From CAZNER01 sp964572065 (GTDB lineage: Bacteria > Patescibacteriota > Dojkabacteria > JAHIVN01), in the NCBI GenBank assembly GCA_964572065.1, contig CAZNER010000031.1, positions 1-21,657 of the forward strand: a stretch of 21,657 bases of DNA. The letters are read 5' to 3'. The position numbers were made by a program, and so were the translations under genes. This document shows positions 1-5,724 of this stretch, in pieces. Each line of letters starts with the position of its first letter. The first letter of the stretch is position 1. The notes under the pieces were generated by a model. That model saw only the letters and a program-made list of their open reading frames with translations, was not told where the DNA came from and did not search any database.

Positions 1-87
1 ACCTTTTTCAAATAGCATCTGAAATACCCAGTATTTATGCTTAATTAGATATATTAGATATTCGATATATATTTTAGTTCTAGTCAT
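1..87 (-). CDS. Partial phage hypothetical protein, start only (possibly DUF5662-like)
   Basis: An open frame begins with ATG at 85-87, overlaps the last codons of the terminase gene by 8 nt, and runs off the left edge after 29 residues. The visible N-terminus contains YLIYLIKHKYWVF. A YL-x-YL-x2-HK-x2-VF pattern is what I recall at the start of DUF5662-type phage proteins; that is recognition from memory, not a search. The 79 bases left of the terminase stop would otherwise be empty, and coupled overlaps are the rule in this operon, which supports a real gene. GAGG lies directly against the ATG, so initiation probably relies on coupling to the upstream gene. Confidence 0.5.
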   Translation of the reverse strand, partial: MTRTKIYIEYLIYLIKHKYWVFQMLFEKG

Positions 88-526
88 CCTCATTTATGAC
101 CTCGCCTTCTCTTGCATCTAATAAACTTGTATCTTCTTTAACTTTAATTACTATTTCTCCCCCACCTTTTCCTGAAATCTCTACGCTGTCTTTAAGAAGT
201 CCCTTAAGTTTTGCAGCTAGTTCTGTTGCTTTAAGTTGTATCTGATGGTCTTCTGTCTGCCACATCTTACCATTAGCGATAACCGGCTTTTTAGCTTCCA
301 TTTTCTCTTTGATTTTCTTTGCTATGTAGTCGTTAGTTAGTCCTTGTTGTTCTAGCACTCTTGCAATAGGTTCGCCAAGTTTCGCCAAGTTTTCACTACC
401 TATGTTTCTTGCACTTTTTCTATCTTTTGCATCGTAAACTCTCATTGCTGCTTCTGTAGCATTTAAGGTTGTTATATATTCTTTAATAAAAGCTTTTTGT
501 TTAGGAGTCATTTTCTTTTCACTCAT
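80..526 (-). CDS. terS: Terminase small subunit (Terminase_2-like)
   Basis: This is the DNA-recognition subunit of the packaging motor; it would hand concatemeric DNA to the large terminase subunit, which must lie outside the window. The first 40 residues, MTPKQKAFIKEYITTLNATEAAMR, follow the usual 'LTPKQ..F..eYl...NATqAA.r' N-terminal helix-turn-helix of phage small terminases. The middle (residues 40-110) is helical and charged. The C-terminus carries a glycine patch (SGKGGGEIVIKV) followed by an acidic tail, as in many family members. At 148 aa it has a normal length. A near-perfect ribosome site (AAGGAGGT) sits 5 nt before the ATG. It is preceded on the same strand by transketolase-like genes, an unusual place for metabolic cargo. 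Confidence 0.85.
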   Translation of the reverse strand: MSEKKMTPKQKAFIKEYITTLNATEAAMRVYDAKDRKSARNIGSENLAKLGEPIARVLEQQGLTNDYIAKKIKEKMEAKKPVIANGKMWQTEDHQIQLKATELAAKLKGLLKDSVEISGKGGGEIVIKVKEDTSLLDAREGEVINEDD

Positions 527-528
527 TT

Positions 529-1029
529 TTACCTCCTTAATGAAATAAAAGTTGGTTGTCTATTTTTTAATACTTTGATTAGTAAATCTTTAATCTCTTC
601 TTTTTCTTCCGGGTAATACTGCTTTACGTTATCAAAAAGATTCATAAAGTTATTTATGTCTGTCGCATCGTGTGAAAATCCATCATGCGCATAGTCATCA
701 TCTCTACCACTTCCAAGCATAATAACAGGTATGTTTTCGTGATCAATGTATGTTCTTATTGTTTCCATACCTCTATGATAAAAAGGTGTGATTGTATACA
801 TAATAGGTATTTTTCCAGCCATAGATAATCCTACGCATACATCCAATGCTGTTTGCTCTGCAGCACCTACATTTATAAACCTATCACTAAAATCTGCGCT
901 TATAGTATCAAACATTCCATATCCTAGATCAGCAGTAACTACATAAATGTTAGGATTGATTTCCATCTCCTCGTACAGATGATAAGCTAGATATCCTCTC
1001 ATGCTGTTGTGCGGGCTTATTGGTTTCAT
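529..1029 (-). CDS. Transketolase-like protein, pyrimidine-binding subunit
   Basis: This is the C-terminal partner of a split thiamine-diphosphate enzyme. Residues 1-166 match the Transket_pyr domain: VVTADLGYG, then RFINVGAAEQTALDVCVGLSMAGKIPIMYTITPF, where the Glu of GAAEQ is the residue that activates the TPP aminopyrimidine in this superfamily, then HDGFSHDATDI. The protein ends at the close of that domain (PTFISLRR). Two-subunit transketolases usually have about 310 residues here, so the third C-terminal Rossmann-like domain is absent. The start is fixed by GGAGGT 5 nt upstream of the ATG. It follows the TPP-binding subunit gene and probably forms a heteromer with it. The substrate is unknown; the epimerase nearby points to sugar metabolism. 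A ComD/ComE-like split decarboxylase is an alternative reading. Confidence 0.82.
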   Translation of the reverse strand: MKPISPHNSMRGYLAYHLYEEMEINPNIYVVTADLGYGMFDTISADFSDRFINVGAAEQTALDVCVGLSMAGKIPIMYTITPFYHRGMETIRTYIDHENIPVIMLGSGRDDDYAHDGFSHDATDINNFMNLFDNVKQYYPEEKEEIKDLLIKVLKNRQPTFISLRR

Positions 1030-1141
1030 TAAGTACCTCCATAAAAATTACTACCGGAATTAAATCTCCTGGCATTCCAAATTTCATTAATTCTATTTTT
1101 CTCTCTTTTATTTGTTTTAGTTTTTCGTTACTGATTTTCAT
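950..1141 (-). CDS. Possible small overlapping protein (63 aa)
   Basis: An ATG at 1139-1141 opens a frame that overlaps the end of the TPP-binding subunit gene by 14 nt and the start of the pyrimidine-binding subunit gene by 80 nt. The N-terminal half (KISNEKLKQIKERKIELMKFGMPGDLIPVVIFMEVL) looks protein-like: a basic helix then a hydrophobic stretch. The C-terminal part, which lies inside the next gene, is low in character (S/Q/R-rich). GGAGAT lies about 12 nt before the ATG, which is rather far. The 98 nt between the two transketolase genes would otherwise be non-coding, unusual for this operon, so a small gene is plausible. I do not recognise a family. Confidence 0.4.
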   Translation of the reverse strand: MKISNEKLKQIKERKIELMKFGMPGDLIPVVIFMEVLNETNKPAQQHERISSLSSVRGDGNQS

Positions 1142-1823
1142 ATAAATTGGTTATCTCCATTGCTAAATCATAATCTTTTTCGCTCATAGTGTGGTAATGA
1201 GCGTCAATACCTGTTAAAAATGGGAAATCTTTACTTACATCAAGTTCATGTATTGTTATAAACTCATGTTTTTTTGTAATAAAACCTGTAATGTCTTTGT
1301 TTAAGTCTGCTACTTCGTTATATATTTTTAATCTATTTTTAAGATGTTCCATAGATACAAACTTATATCCAGATGTACCGTTACATAAAACATGAAGCTG
1401 TATGTTTGTTATCCCTTGATTTCTTATGACTTCTAATGCTTCCCACATAGAACCTTCTGCAAGTTCTCCATCACTTGATATTACATGTATAGTTTTCTCC
1501 GGTTCTGCTATTGCCATACCTACTGCTATACCAAGTCCATGACCAAGTGATCCTGAGCTGCAATCTACAGGCATAGTTAAAGCATCGGGATGTATTCCTC
1601 CGGACTTTAATATTTTCTCTGCGTCATAGTTTTCAAAATCTTCTAATGCTACATATAAAGCAAGGCCGCAGTGTCCTGCAGATAGTATAACTTTGTCATC
1701 TTCATTTTTTTTAATATAGATTTCGTAAATTACATCTAATGCTCCAAGCACACTACCTAAATGTGATAGTTTATGTTTGTAGCTTATTTCAATTACTTTT
1801 CTTTTAGCCAAATGGTTTTTCAT
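1128..1823 (-). CDS. Transketolase-like protein, TPP-binding (N-terminal) subunit
   Basis: This is the diphosphate-binding half of the split transketolase-like enzyme. It shows the family landmarks in order: SHLGSVLGALDVIYEIY (like sGHpGsplg), VILSAGHCGLALY (like fvlSkGHa), GSLGHGLGIAVGMA, and SSDGELAEGSMWEALE followed by an Asn about 30 residues later. The last is the GDG-x(25-30)-N thiamine-diphosphate/Mg site, with Ser replacing the first Gly. Length is 231 aa from ATG 1823, short for the usual 270-280 aa N-subunit. A TTG at 1835 is also in frame, but GAGG lies 6 nt before ATG 1823, so I prefer that start. It overlaps the epimerase gene by 20 nt. The protein would act with the 166-aa subunit downstream, moving two-carbon units between sugars; substrates are not evident. 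Confidence 0.85.
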   Translation of the reverse strand: MKNHLAKRKVIEISYKHKLSHLGSVLGALDVIYEIYIKKNEDDKVILSAGHCGLALYVALEDFENYDAEKILKSGGIHPDALTMPVDCSSGSLGHGLGIAVGMAIAEPEKTIHVISSDGELAEGSMWEALEVIRNQGITNIQLHVLCNGTSGYKFVSMEHLKNRLKIYNEVADLNKDITGFITKKHEFITIHELDVSKDFPFLTGIDAHYHTMSEKDYDLAMEITNLYENQ

Positions 1824-2772
1824 CAATGTCCTCAAATTTTACTCCAAATTGTCCTAGTGTTGTTTCCATTATAGTTGATAATGTTTCAGGTTTAATTGCA
1901 TTTTGTTCATACTTTGATTGAAAATGCTGTACTGTCTTAACAAGCCCTCGCTCTAAACTATACTTAGGTTTCCATCCAAATAGTTTCATTGTCGTTATAT
2001 CTGCTTGCCATCTTGGTGATTCGTAATCCCTTCCGGTCTTAGTGATTCTTACTTTTGTTTTGTATCTTGTAATATCTGAGATTAAGTCATACACTTCCCT
2101 ATTTGTTCTTTGTCTTCCTGTTCCTATGTTTATTGAATCTCCCCTAACTTTTGATATGTTTGCAATTAAAGTATCTATTGCAGTTAAGAAGTCTTCAATA
2201 TATATCCAGTCATGCTTTGGTGGTTCTATTAGATCTACTGGTTTGTTATTAACTAGATTTCTAACAATTGTTGGTATTAATCTGTCATCTCTTTCATGCT
2301 CACCATATACTGAAAATGGTCTTACATTTACTATGTTTTTGTTAAGTTTTTTTGCAAATGCTCTTGATAAGTATTCTGCACCTACCTTTGTGCATGAGTA
2401 GAAATTATCTGCTTCTAGTGTATCTTTTTCTCTCATAACTGCGTTTTTCTTACCGTATACGCTAGATGTTGATACGTTTATAAATGCCTCGTAGTCTACC
2501 TCTAGACTTGCTCTAAGCATTGCATAAGTTCCAATAAGATTTGTAATTATGATTTGGTCAAACTCTTCCTGATTGTGATGATTTCCATAAGCAGCTAAGT
2601 GATAAATGTAGTTAGGGTTAATTTCTTTAATATATTTTTCTAAACTTGTAACATCTTGTAATAATTCTCTTGGAACTCCTACTGACATTACATTCTTTTT
2701 CTTTAGGTGATTAACTAAATTTTTACCCATAAACCCATTAATCCCTGTAATTAATGCTACTTTAGGTTTCAT
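1804..2772 (-). CDS. NAD-dependent sugar epimerase/dehydratase (extended SDR)
   Basis: This is an extended short-chain dehydrogenase of the nucleotide-sugar epimerase/dehydratase type. The Rossmann nucleotide site TGINGFMG is at residues 9-16. The HLAAYG stretch is at 58-63, STSSVYG at 101-107 supplies the catalytic Ser/Thr, and Y125-SCT-K129 is the YxxxK active site. VRPFSVYGEHERDDRLIPTIV (149-170) and DWIYIEDF are typical of the substrate-binding part. At 322 aa it has full family length. GGAGGAAT lies 4 nt before the ATG. It sits between the ParB-like gene and the transketolase pair, so these enzymes probably act on the same activated sugar, perhaps a glycan or capsule precursor. The exact reaction (epimerase, dehydratase or reductase) cannot be read from sequence. 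Confidence 0.88.
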   Translation of the reverse strand: MKPKVALITGINGFMGKNLVNHLKKKNVMSVGVPRELLQDVTSLEKYIKEINPNYIYHLAAYGNHHNQEEFDQIIITNLIGTYAMLRASLEVDYEAFINVSTSSVYGKKNAVMREKDTLEADNFYSCTKVGAEYLSRAFAKKLNKNIVNVRPFSVYGEHERDDRLIPTIVRNLVNNKPVDLIEPPKHDWIYIEDFLTAIDTLIANISKVRGDSINIGTGRQRTNREVYDLISDITRYKTKVRITKTGRDYESPRWQADITTMKLFGWKPKYSLERGLVKTVQHFQSKYEQNAIKPETLSTIMETTLGQFGVKFEDIDEKPFG

Positions 2773-3330
2773 CTATTCCTCCCACTCATGGCCACAACTA
2801 GGACATGATAATTTTTTAATTTTTTTCTCTTTTGTTTCTTCTTCTAATTCTTCAGAAACATCTTTAACTAAATCAGATATTGGTTGAGGTTCTCCCATTG
2901 TTACTAAATAGTTTTCAATAGGAAGTGCTGACTTGTAGAAAAGTTCTGCTAATTTATCAGGATCATTTGCTCCGTATGCTGAGTTATCAACTGTTGAGTA
3001 ATGTAGCATTGCATCTTCTTCTGACTGAAACTTTGTCTTATTTTCTATTCCATTAACAAAAGCTGTAACAAGTTCTCCATCATTTCTAAGTGATATAACT
3101 GTTACCCATGCTTTTTCTTTTCCTAGTTTTCTGTATGCTCTAAGTCTCATGTTTCCGCCAAGCACTGTTCCATCATCTAGAACTATCATTGGTTTTATTT
3201 CTTCGTTTTCTAGATCTAGTACAAGTTGCTCAAAATCTTCTTCTTTTATGTATCTTGGATTGTGTTCCCAATTTCTTAGATCTGATACATTTGCCTTAAT
3301 CTTATTGTCTTCTTTAAATAGTTTAATCAT
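2773..3330 (-). CDS. ParB/Srx-fold protein with C-terminal zinc ribbon
   Basis: The N-terminal ~100 residues have the ParB-nuclease fold signature seen in many phages: NPR at 24-26, a DL-x5-IKPMIVLDDGTVLGGN strand-turn-strand, then GGNMRLRAYRKLG at 58-70, which corresponds to the GxxRxxA nucleotide-binding motif of ParB (CTP) and sulfiredoxin relatives. The middle is helical. After a charged E/K linker the last residues form CPSCGHEWEE (C176, C179, H181), half of a zinc ribbon that would need a partner or dimer for full coordination. No ParB helix-turn-helix DNA-binding domain is evident, so this is not a partition protein. Phage proteins of this kind often sit near terminase genes. The start overlaps the preceding 34-aa ORF by 8 nt, implying coupling. 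Confidence 0.75.
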   Translation of the reverse strand: MIKLFKEDNKIKANVSDLRNWEHNPRYIKEEDFEQLVLDLENEEIKPMIVLDDGTVLGGNMRLRAYRKLGKEKAWVTVISLRNDGELVTAFVNGIENKTKFQSEEDAMLHYSTVDNSAYGANDPDKLAELFYKSALPIENYLVTMGEPQPISDLVKDVSEELEEETKEKKIKKLSCPSCGHEWEE

Positions 3331-3427
3331 TTATTAGTCTGTCAAAAGCAAGTATAGGTAATACAACAACGCATGTGCTAATTAATACAATAAATAAACC
3401 GGTTGTTTGTAATATTTCCTTAATCAC
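3323..3427 (-). CDS. Small single-TM peptide (34 aa), GTG start
   Basis: The 89 nt between the ParB-like gene and the 84-aa gene hold a frame starting GTG at 3425-3427 that encodes MIKEILQTTG followed by a strongly hydrophobic run (LFIVLISTCVVVLPILAF) and a short polar tail DRLIND. That is a classic one-pass membrane peptide. Its start overlaps the stop of the preceding gene and its stop overlaps the ATG of the ParB-like gene (AATGATTAA), a coupling layout repeated throughout this operon. No clear ribosome site is seen and GTG is the only conventional start. I recognise no family. Confidence 0.5.
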   Translation of the reverse strand: MIKEILQTTGLFIVLISTCVVVLPILAFDRLIND

Positions 3428-3674
3428 TTAGACTTTGTATCCTTTCATTTAATCCAAATGTAAATGTTGCTTTGGCCATTTCTGACTCAAGCATTTCTCT
3501 TATTTCTTTTAAGTGGTCTACTTTAGGATTTACTTTAACGTTATCTTTTTCTTTCCAGTTTTCTATTGTTAGACTTCCTGGTTCTAAAGATATTCCTCTT
3601 GTTGATAGAGCTTCCTCTTCTTTTTTTAGTAAATCAATAATTGTAATGATATGTCTTTGAGTTAAATTAATCAT
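3420..3674 (-). CDS. Hypothetical protein (84 aa)
   Basis: The product is a small soluble, largely helical protein: MINLTQRHIITIIDLLKKEEEALSTRG, then a short loop, then DHLKEIREMLESEMAKATFTF. Charged residues and heptad-like leucines in both helices suggest a helical hairpin or dimer. GGAGAATT lies directly before the ATG, and the start overlaps the preceding gene's stop by 4 nt. It is one of a run of small genes between the replication gene and the ParB-like gene. I recognise no family. Confidence 0.65.
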   Translation of the reverse strand: MINLTQRHIITIIDLLKKEEEALSTRGISLEPGSLTIENWKEKDNVKVNPKVDHLKEIREMLESEMAKATFTFGLNERIQSLSD

Positions 3675-3934
3675 AATTCTCCAAACTCTAAATTTAATAA
3701 TAAGTTTTTAATTGCTTCAGGTTGTATATTATCACCTGCGCATTGTTCGTATAGTCTTTTGTATGTTCCAGCAACGTATCTTAAGTCTGTATATTTGACT
3801 ATATCTGTATAATTACTTGCTTCGTACTTATGTTGCTCGTACCCTGTTTCGTATCCATAATCGTATGCGTAATTTGCTAGGAATAAAAATCCTGATAACA
3901 AAATTGCTGTAAGTATTATTTTATATATCATCAT
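3671..3934 (-). CDS. Small membrane-anchored protein (about 87 aa)
   Basis: The N-terminus (MMIYKIILTAILLSGFLFLANYAY) is a signal-anchor or cleavable signal-like helix, followed by a Tyr-rich soluble part (DYGYETGYEQHKYEASNYTDIVKYTDLRYVAGTYKRLYEQCAGD). The single Cys follows the anchor by about 50 residues, so it is not a lipobox. An in-frame TTG at 3949 gives five extra residues, but no ribosome site favours it; ATG at 3934 or the next codon is more likely. The soluble part would face the periplasm or outside. The gene overlaps the 81-aa gene upstream and the 84-aa gene downstream. Function unknown. Confidence 0.6.
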   Translation of the reverse strand: MMIYKIILTAILLSGFLFLANYAYDYGYETGYEQHKYEASNYTDIVKYTDLRYVAGTYKRLYEQCAGDNIQPEAIKNLLLNLEFGEL

Positions 3935-4166
3935 GTTTAATTTTATCAATTAAATTTTGTTTGAACTTGTTATACTCCTGCTCTGTCTCAAACATTGGTT
4001 TTGCTTTTTTAATTGCGTAAACTGATGCTAGAAACATTTCGTATAACCATGATATAGATCTTGTTGCTGTTACTTCGTATTGTTTGGAGTTTTTTCTAAA
4101 GCAGACAATTGTGTCGCCAATGAGTATATGAACATCTTTCTTTTTGTTAAATACTTTTCTTGCCAT
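3921..4166 (-). CDS. Hypothetical protein (81 aa)
   Basis: The product is a small basic protein: MARKVFNKKKDVHILIGDTIVCFRKNSKQYEVTATRSISWLYEMFLASVYAIKKAKPMFETEQEYNKFKQN. The first 40 residues look beta-rich and the rest helical. It directly follows the Phd/YefM-like gene with a 20-nt overlap, the place where a toxin would sit in a toxin-antitoxin pair. However, it does not resemble RelE, Doc or PIN toxins that I know. A weak purine-rich ribosome site (GAGAAAAGAT) precedes the ATG. No family recognised. Confidence 0.6.
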   Translation of the reverse strand: MARKVFNKKKDVHILIGDTIVCFRKNSKQYEVTATRSISWLYEMFLASVYAIKKAKPMFETEQEYNKFKQNLIDKIKHDDI

Positions 4167-4422
4167 ATCTTTTCTCTACCATTTTCCTAAATCTATTTGA
4201 TCTAGCTTTATCTTTTTCTTCTATAACTTTTTCTAGAGAATTTGCTTTGTCGGCTTTGTGTGCGATTTTTAACAGATTGTGATATTCCTCAACTGGAACT
4301 GCGTAAAAAGAGTTTTGCGGGTATTGGTCATTGTAGACTAATGTTTCTTGATTTCTGTTAACCATTTCGTTAACAATCTTTTTCATTTGTGTTCTAAACT
4401 GCTTTGTTCCGTATGTGGGCAT
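4147..4422 (-). CDS. Phd/YefM antitoxin-like protein (91 aa)
   Basis: Residues 8-60 (QFRTQMKKIVNEMVNRNQETLVYNDQYPQNSFYAVPVEEYHNLLKIA) follow the Phd/YefM pattern: a start helix, a 'v..n..p..i....' strand pair, then 'avlvsleEYn.L'. The C-terminal part (KADKANSLEKVIEEKDKARSNRFRKMVEKRYGKK) is charged and helical, as in YefM tails that wrap the toxin. The fold call rests on pattern only. The gene appears to have its own promoter: TTGATT (4451-4456), 16 nt, TATAAT (4429-4434), then only 6 nt to the ATG, with no Shine-Dalgarno site, so its transcript may be leaderless. It could act as a stand-alone DNA-binding regulator or as a decoy antitoxin. Confidence 0.6.
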   Translation of the reverse strand: MPTYGTKQFRTQMKKIVNEMVNRNQETLVYNDQYPQNSFYAVPVEEYHNLLKIAHKADKANSLEKVIEEKDKARSNRFRKMVEKRYGKKSI

Positions 4423-4428
4423 GTCGTT

Positions 4429-4456
4429 ATTATACTAGATGTAACCTTTAAATCAA
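4429..4456 (-). promoter_or_regulatory. Sigma-70-like promoter, leaderless start for the Phd-like gene
   Basis: On the minus strand TTGATT (4456-4451), a 16-nt spacer and a perfect TATAAT (4434-4429) are followed by AACGAC and then the ATG at 4422. The expected transcription start falls on or next to the ATG. The string TAYAATAACGACATG is repeated, with one change, before the NinG-like gene at 9826-9840. Confidence 0.6.
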
Positions 4457-4459
4457 TAA

Positions 4460-4783
4460 CTAAATGTAAACTTTTTCTTCATTTTCTAGATAAAATCTTT
4501 TTGCTGGTAACTTATTCTGCCTTTCATCATAAGTTATAAATTTAGCGTCTCTTTTATCAATTGTTTTATAAACAAGATCTTGTTCTGAAAATCTTTTAAC
4601 AATCTTTTTAGCGCCTCTGATAAATGCAGTATTTATTACAAGGTCGTTAAACTTAATAAATCTAGTATTCCTTAACTCTGCCTGCATGATTTTGTTTAGC
4701 TGGTCTGTTGTGAATCTGTGTATTCCTAAATCTCCGCAGTCTACCTCCCAATATTCAATGATAACTTTATTCTTCGATAACAT
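4460..4783 (-). CDS. Hypothetical protein (107 aa)
   Basis: The product is a soluble protein of mixed charge, beginning MLSKNKVIIEYWEVDCGDLGIHRFTTDQLNKIMQAELRNTRFIKFNDLVINTAFIRGAKKIVKRF. The 'I.F.D.vINtaFI.ga' stretch resembles short phage proteins that report on DNA or membrane processes, but I cannot name one. The start is set by a strong GGAGGAG just before the ATG. It overlaps the replication initiator gene by 17 nt, so it is co-transcribed and probably co-regulated with replication. Confidence 0.65.
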   Translation of the reverse strand: MLSKNKVIIEYWEVDCGDLGIHRFTTDQLNKIMQAELRNTRFIKFNDLVINTAFIRGAKKIVKRFSEQDLVYKTIDKRDAKFITYDERQNKLPAKRFYLENEEKVYI

Positions 4784-5516
4784 ATACTCCTCCTCTACTA
4801 TTTGTTAATTTTTTACTTTTTAGAATATAATCTGCTTTTTCTCTTTTTACCCAGTTAGATAAAAATGCTTTATAGTTTTTTTGTCTTTTACCTTTTGCAT
4901 CTAACCAGTTAATAGCTGAGTCCCAACAATTCTCTACAAATCTGTAAGGTACCTGGTAATTTGTAGCTATTTCTTTTAAGACATCTTCTGTAATTTCTGT
5001 TCTTCTAGAATATTTTCTTTTCTGTGGTGTGTGTAGATCAAAATCATTTTGATCTTCCTCTCTCTCTCTAACCTTACCTAACCTAACCTTACCTATACTA
5101 TCCTGGGTTGCCAAGTGGTTGCCATGTGGTTGCCAATCGTCATTGTTGTTGTCATTATCAAATAAACTATTATTATTTTCTATGTAATATTGGTTTGATG
5201 TATTTGTTCTTAATTTTGATAATTCTTTTTGATAAATAGTTGGTGTGTATCTGTCTTTTCTAATTTGATTATTAATAAGCCAGTCTCTTATTACAAACAC
5301 GCCATAAGGGAATTGTAGTAAAAAACCTCTACCTAGAAGTTGAGCCATATCATCATGTGAGGTTCCTAACATTTTTGATACTTTTGTAAATGGAACAAAA
5401 CCATCATCATCTGCTTCCATTCCTAAGTGAAAATATAAATTTTGCGCGGTTGCTGACATGCTCAGAAATGAATCAGAGCTAATTATGTCTTTGCTAAACA
5501 TTCTGCGATTAGCCAT
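4767..5516 (-). CDS. Phage replication initiator (replisome organizer-like)
   Basis: The N-terminal ~100 residues (MANRRMFSKDIISSDSFLSMSATAQNLYFHLGMEADDDGFV..., then GFLLQFPYGVFVIRDWLINNQIRKDRY) match the winged-helix N-terminus of phage replisome organizers and DnaD-like initiators. A polar N/D/Q linker follows (about 105-165), then a C-terminal helical domain (ITEDVLKEIATNYQVPYRFVENCWDSAINWLDAKGKRQKNYKAFLSNWVKRE) of the kind that recruits helicase or its loader. The linker DNA holds three iterons and an AT-rich tract, a lambda O-like origin inside the initiator gene. AAGGA lies 4 nt before ATG 5516. An in-frame TTG at 5537 with its own AGGAG gives 7 extra residues. It is the first gene of the leftward operon, behind a structured leader. 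Confidence 0.8.
   Translation of the reverse strand: MANRRMFSKDIISSDSFLSMSATAQNLYFHLGMEADDDGFVPFTKVSKMLGTSHDDMAQLLGRGFLLQFPYGVFVIRDWLINNQIRKDRYTPTIYQKELSKLRTNTSNQYYIENNNSLFDNDNNNDDWQPHGNHLATQDSIGKVRLGKVREREEDQNDFDLHTPQKRKYSRRTEITEDVLKEIATNYQVPYRFVENCWDSAINWLDAKGKRQKNYKAFLSNWVKREKADYILKSKKLTNSRGGVYVIEE
5071..5095. repeat. Five tandem ACCTW pentamers
   Basis: ACCTT, ACCTA, ACCTA, ACCTT and ACCTA follow one another without a break. A pyrimidine CT tract precedes them. The 5-bp period does not match the codon period, so the repeat is not simply a repeated peptide. It may be part of the origin architecture. Confidence 0.7.
5106..5138. repeat. Three 11-bp direct repeats (iterons) GGTTGCCAWGT
   Basis: GGTTGCCA begins at 5106, 5117 and 5128, exactly 11 bp apart, so the copies lie about one helical turn from each other. 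The full units read GGTTGCCAAGT, GGTTGCCATGT and GGTTGCCAATC. Because 11 is not a multiple of three, each copy is read in a different codon frame, so selection acts on the DNA and not the peptide. Their place inside the initiator gene is what one expects for iterons. Confidence 0.75.
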
Positions 5517-5630
5517 AGCATCCTTTCTTAATATCAATAGTCTCCTAGCAGAGCAGAAGCATCAAACATAACATCTCGTACTAGGAGGCTACTAACATCA
5601 AATTAGAATTTGATAAGTTATGTTTGATTT
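5517..5630 (-). promoter_or_regulatory. Pseudoknot-like structured 5' leader of the replication operon
   Basis: On the minus-strand mRNA, arm ATCAAACATAAC (5628-5617) pairs perfectly over 12 bp with GTTATGTTTGAT (5572-5561). Between them lie a small hairpin (5614-5597) and the anti-Shine-Dalgarno-like TAGCCTCCTAG (5591-5581). That arm can pair, with one mismatch, with CTAGGAGACTA (5548-5538) downstream, crossing the first helix. The latter contains AGGAG serving the TTG at 5537. The predicted start of transcription (about 5630) is at the first base of the fold. A regulatory role in initiator synthesis is inferred. Confidence 0.6.
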
Positions 5631-5636
5631 ATAAAA

Positions 5637-5665
5637 ACTATAAACATATAACGGATTATTTTCAA
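5637..5665 (-). promoter_or_regulatory. Sigma-70-like promoter for the leftward replication operon
   Basis: On the minus strand TTGAAA (5665-5660), a 17-nt spacer and TATAGT (5642-5637) make a good promoter. Transcription would start near 5630, exactly where the structured leader begins, about 114 nt before the initiator ATG. Confidence 0.6.
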
Positions 5666-5672
5666 TATGCTC

Positions 5673-5718
5673 TTATATGTCAAACGTGCATTGCAACATA
5701 TAAAAAATTGTGTAGAAT
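5673..5718 (+). promoter_or_regulatory. Small-RNA promoter with upstream box, copy 1
   Basis: The box TTATATGTCAAACGTG (5673-5688) is followed after 2 nt by a -35-like TTGCAA (5691-5696), 16 nt, and TAGAAT (5713-5718). The same layout, base for base in spacing, recurs at 5798-5843. The box is a candidate activator or phage-factor site. Confidence 0.55.
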
Positions 5719-5724
5719 ATGAGT

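Larger units (their letters stand above)
5058..5260. other. Candidate replication origin inside the initiator gene
   Basis: The stretch encoding the polar linker of the replication protein combines a CT dinucleotide tract (5058-5069), five tandem ACCTW pentamers (5071-5095), three 11-bp iterons (5106-5138) and then about 120 bp rich in A+T (5141-5260). Lambda ori has the same order: iterons in the middle of gene O beside an AT-rich unwinding region. The initiator would bind the iterons and melt the AT tract. This is inferred from layout only. Confidence 0.6.

Noticed and set aside
2042..2401. Plus-strand frame opposite the epimerase gene, and similar long frames opposite 12425-13033, 14127-14390 and 16354-16620.
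   Set aside because: They are antisense shadows of well-supported genes, with hydrophobic low-complexity products and no ribosome site.
3921..4166. The 81-aa protein as a RelE/Doc/PIN toxin.
   Set aside because: None of the catalytic patterns of those families can be seen; it is left as unknown.
5106..5138. Direct repeats as a short CRISPR array.
   Set aside because: Units are contiguous 11-mers without spacers and lie within a coding gene; iterons fit better.
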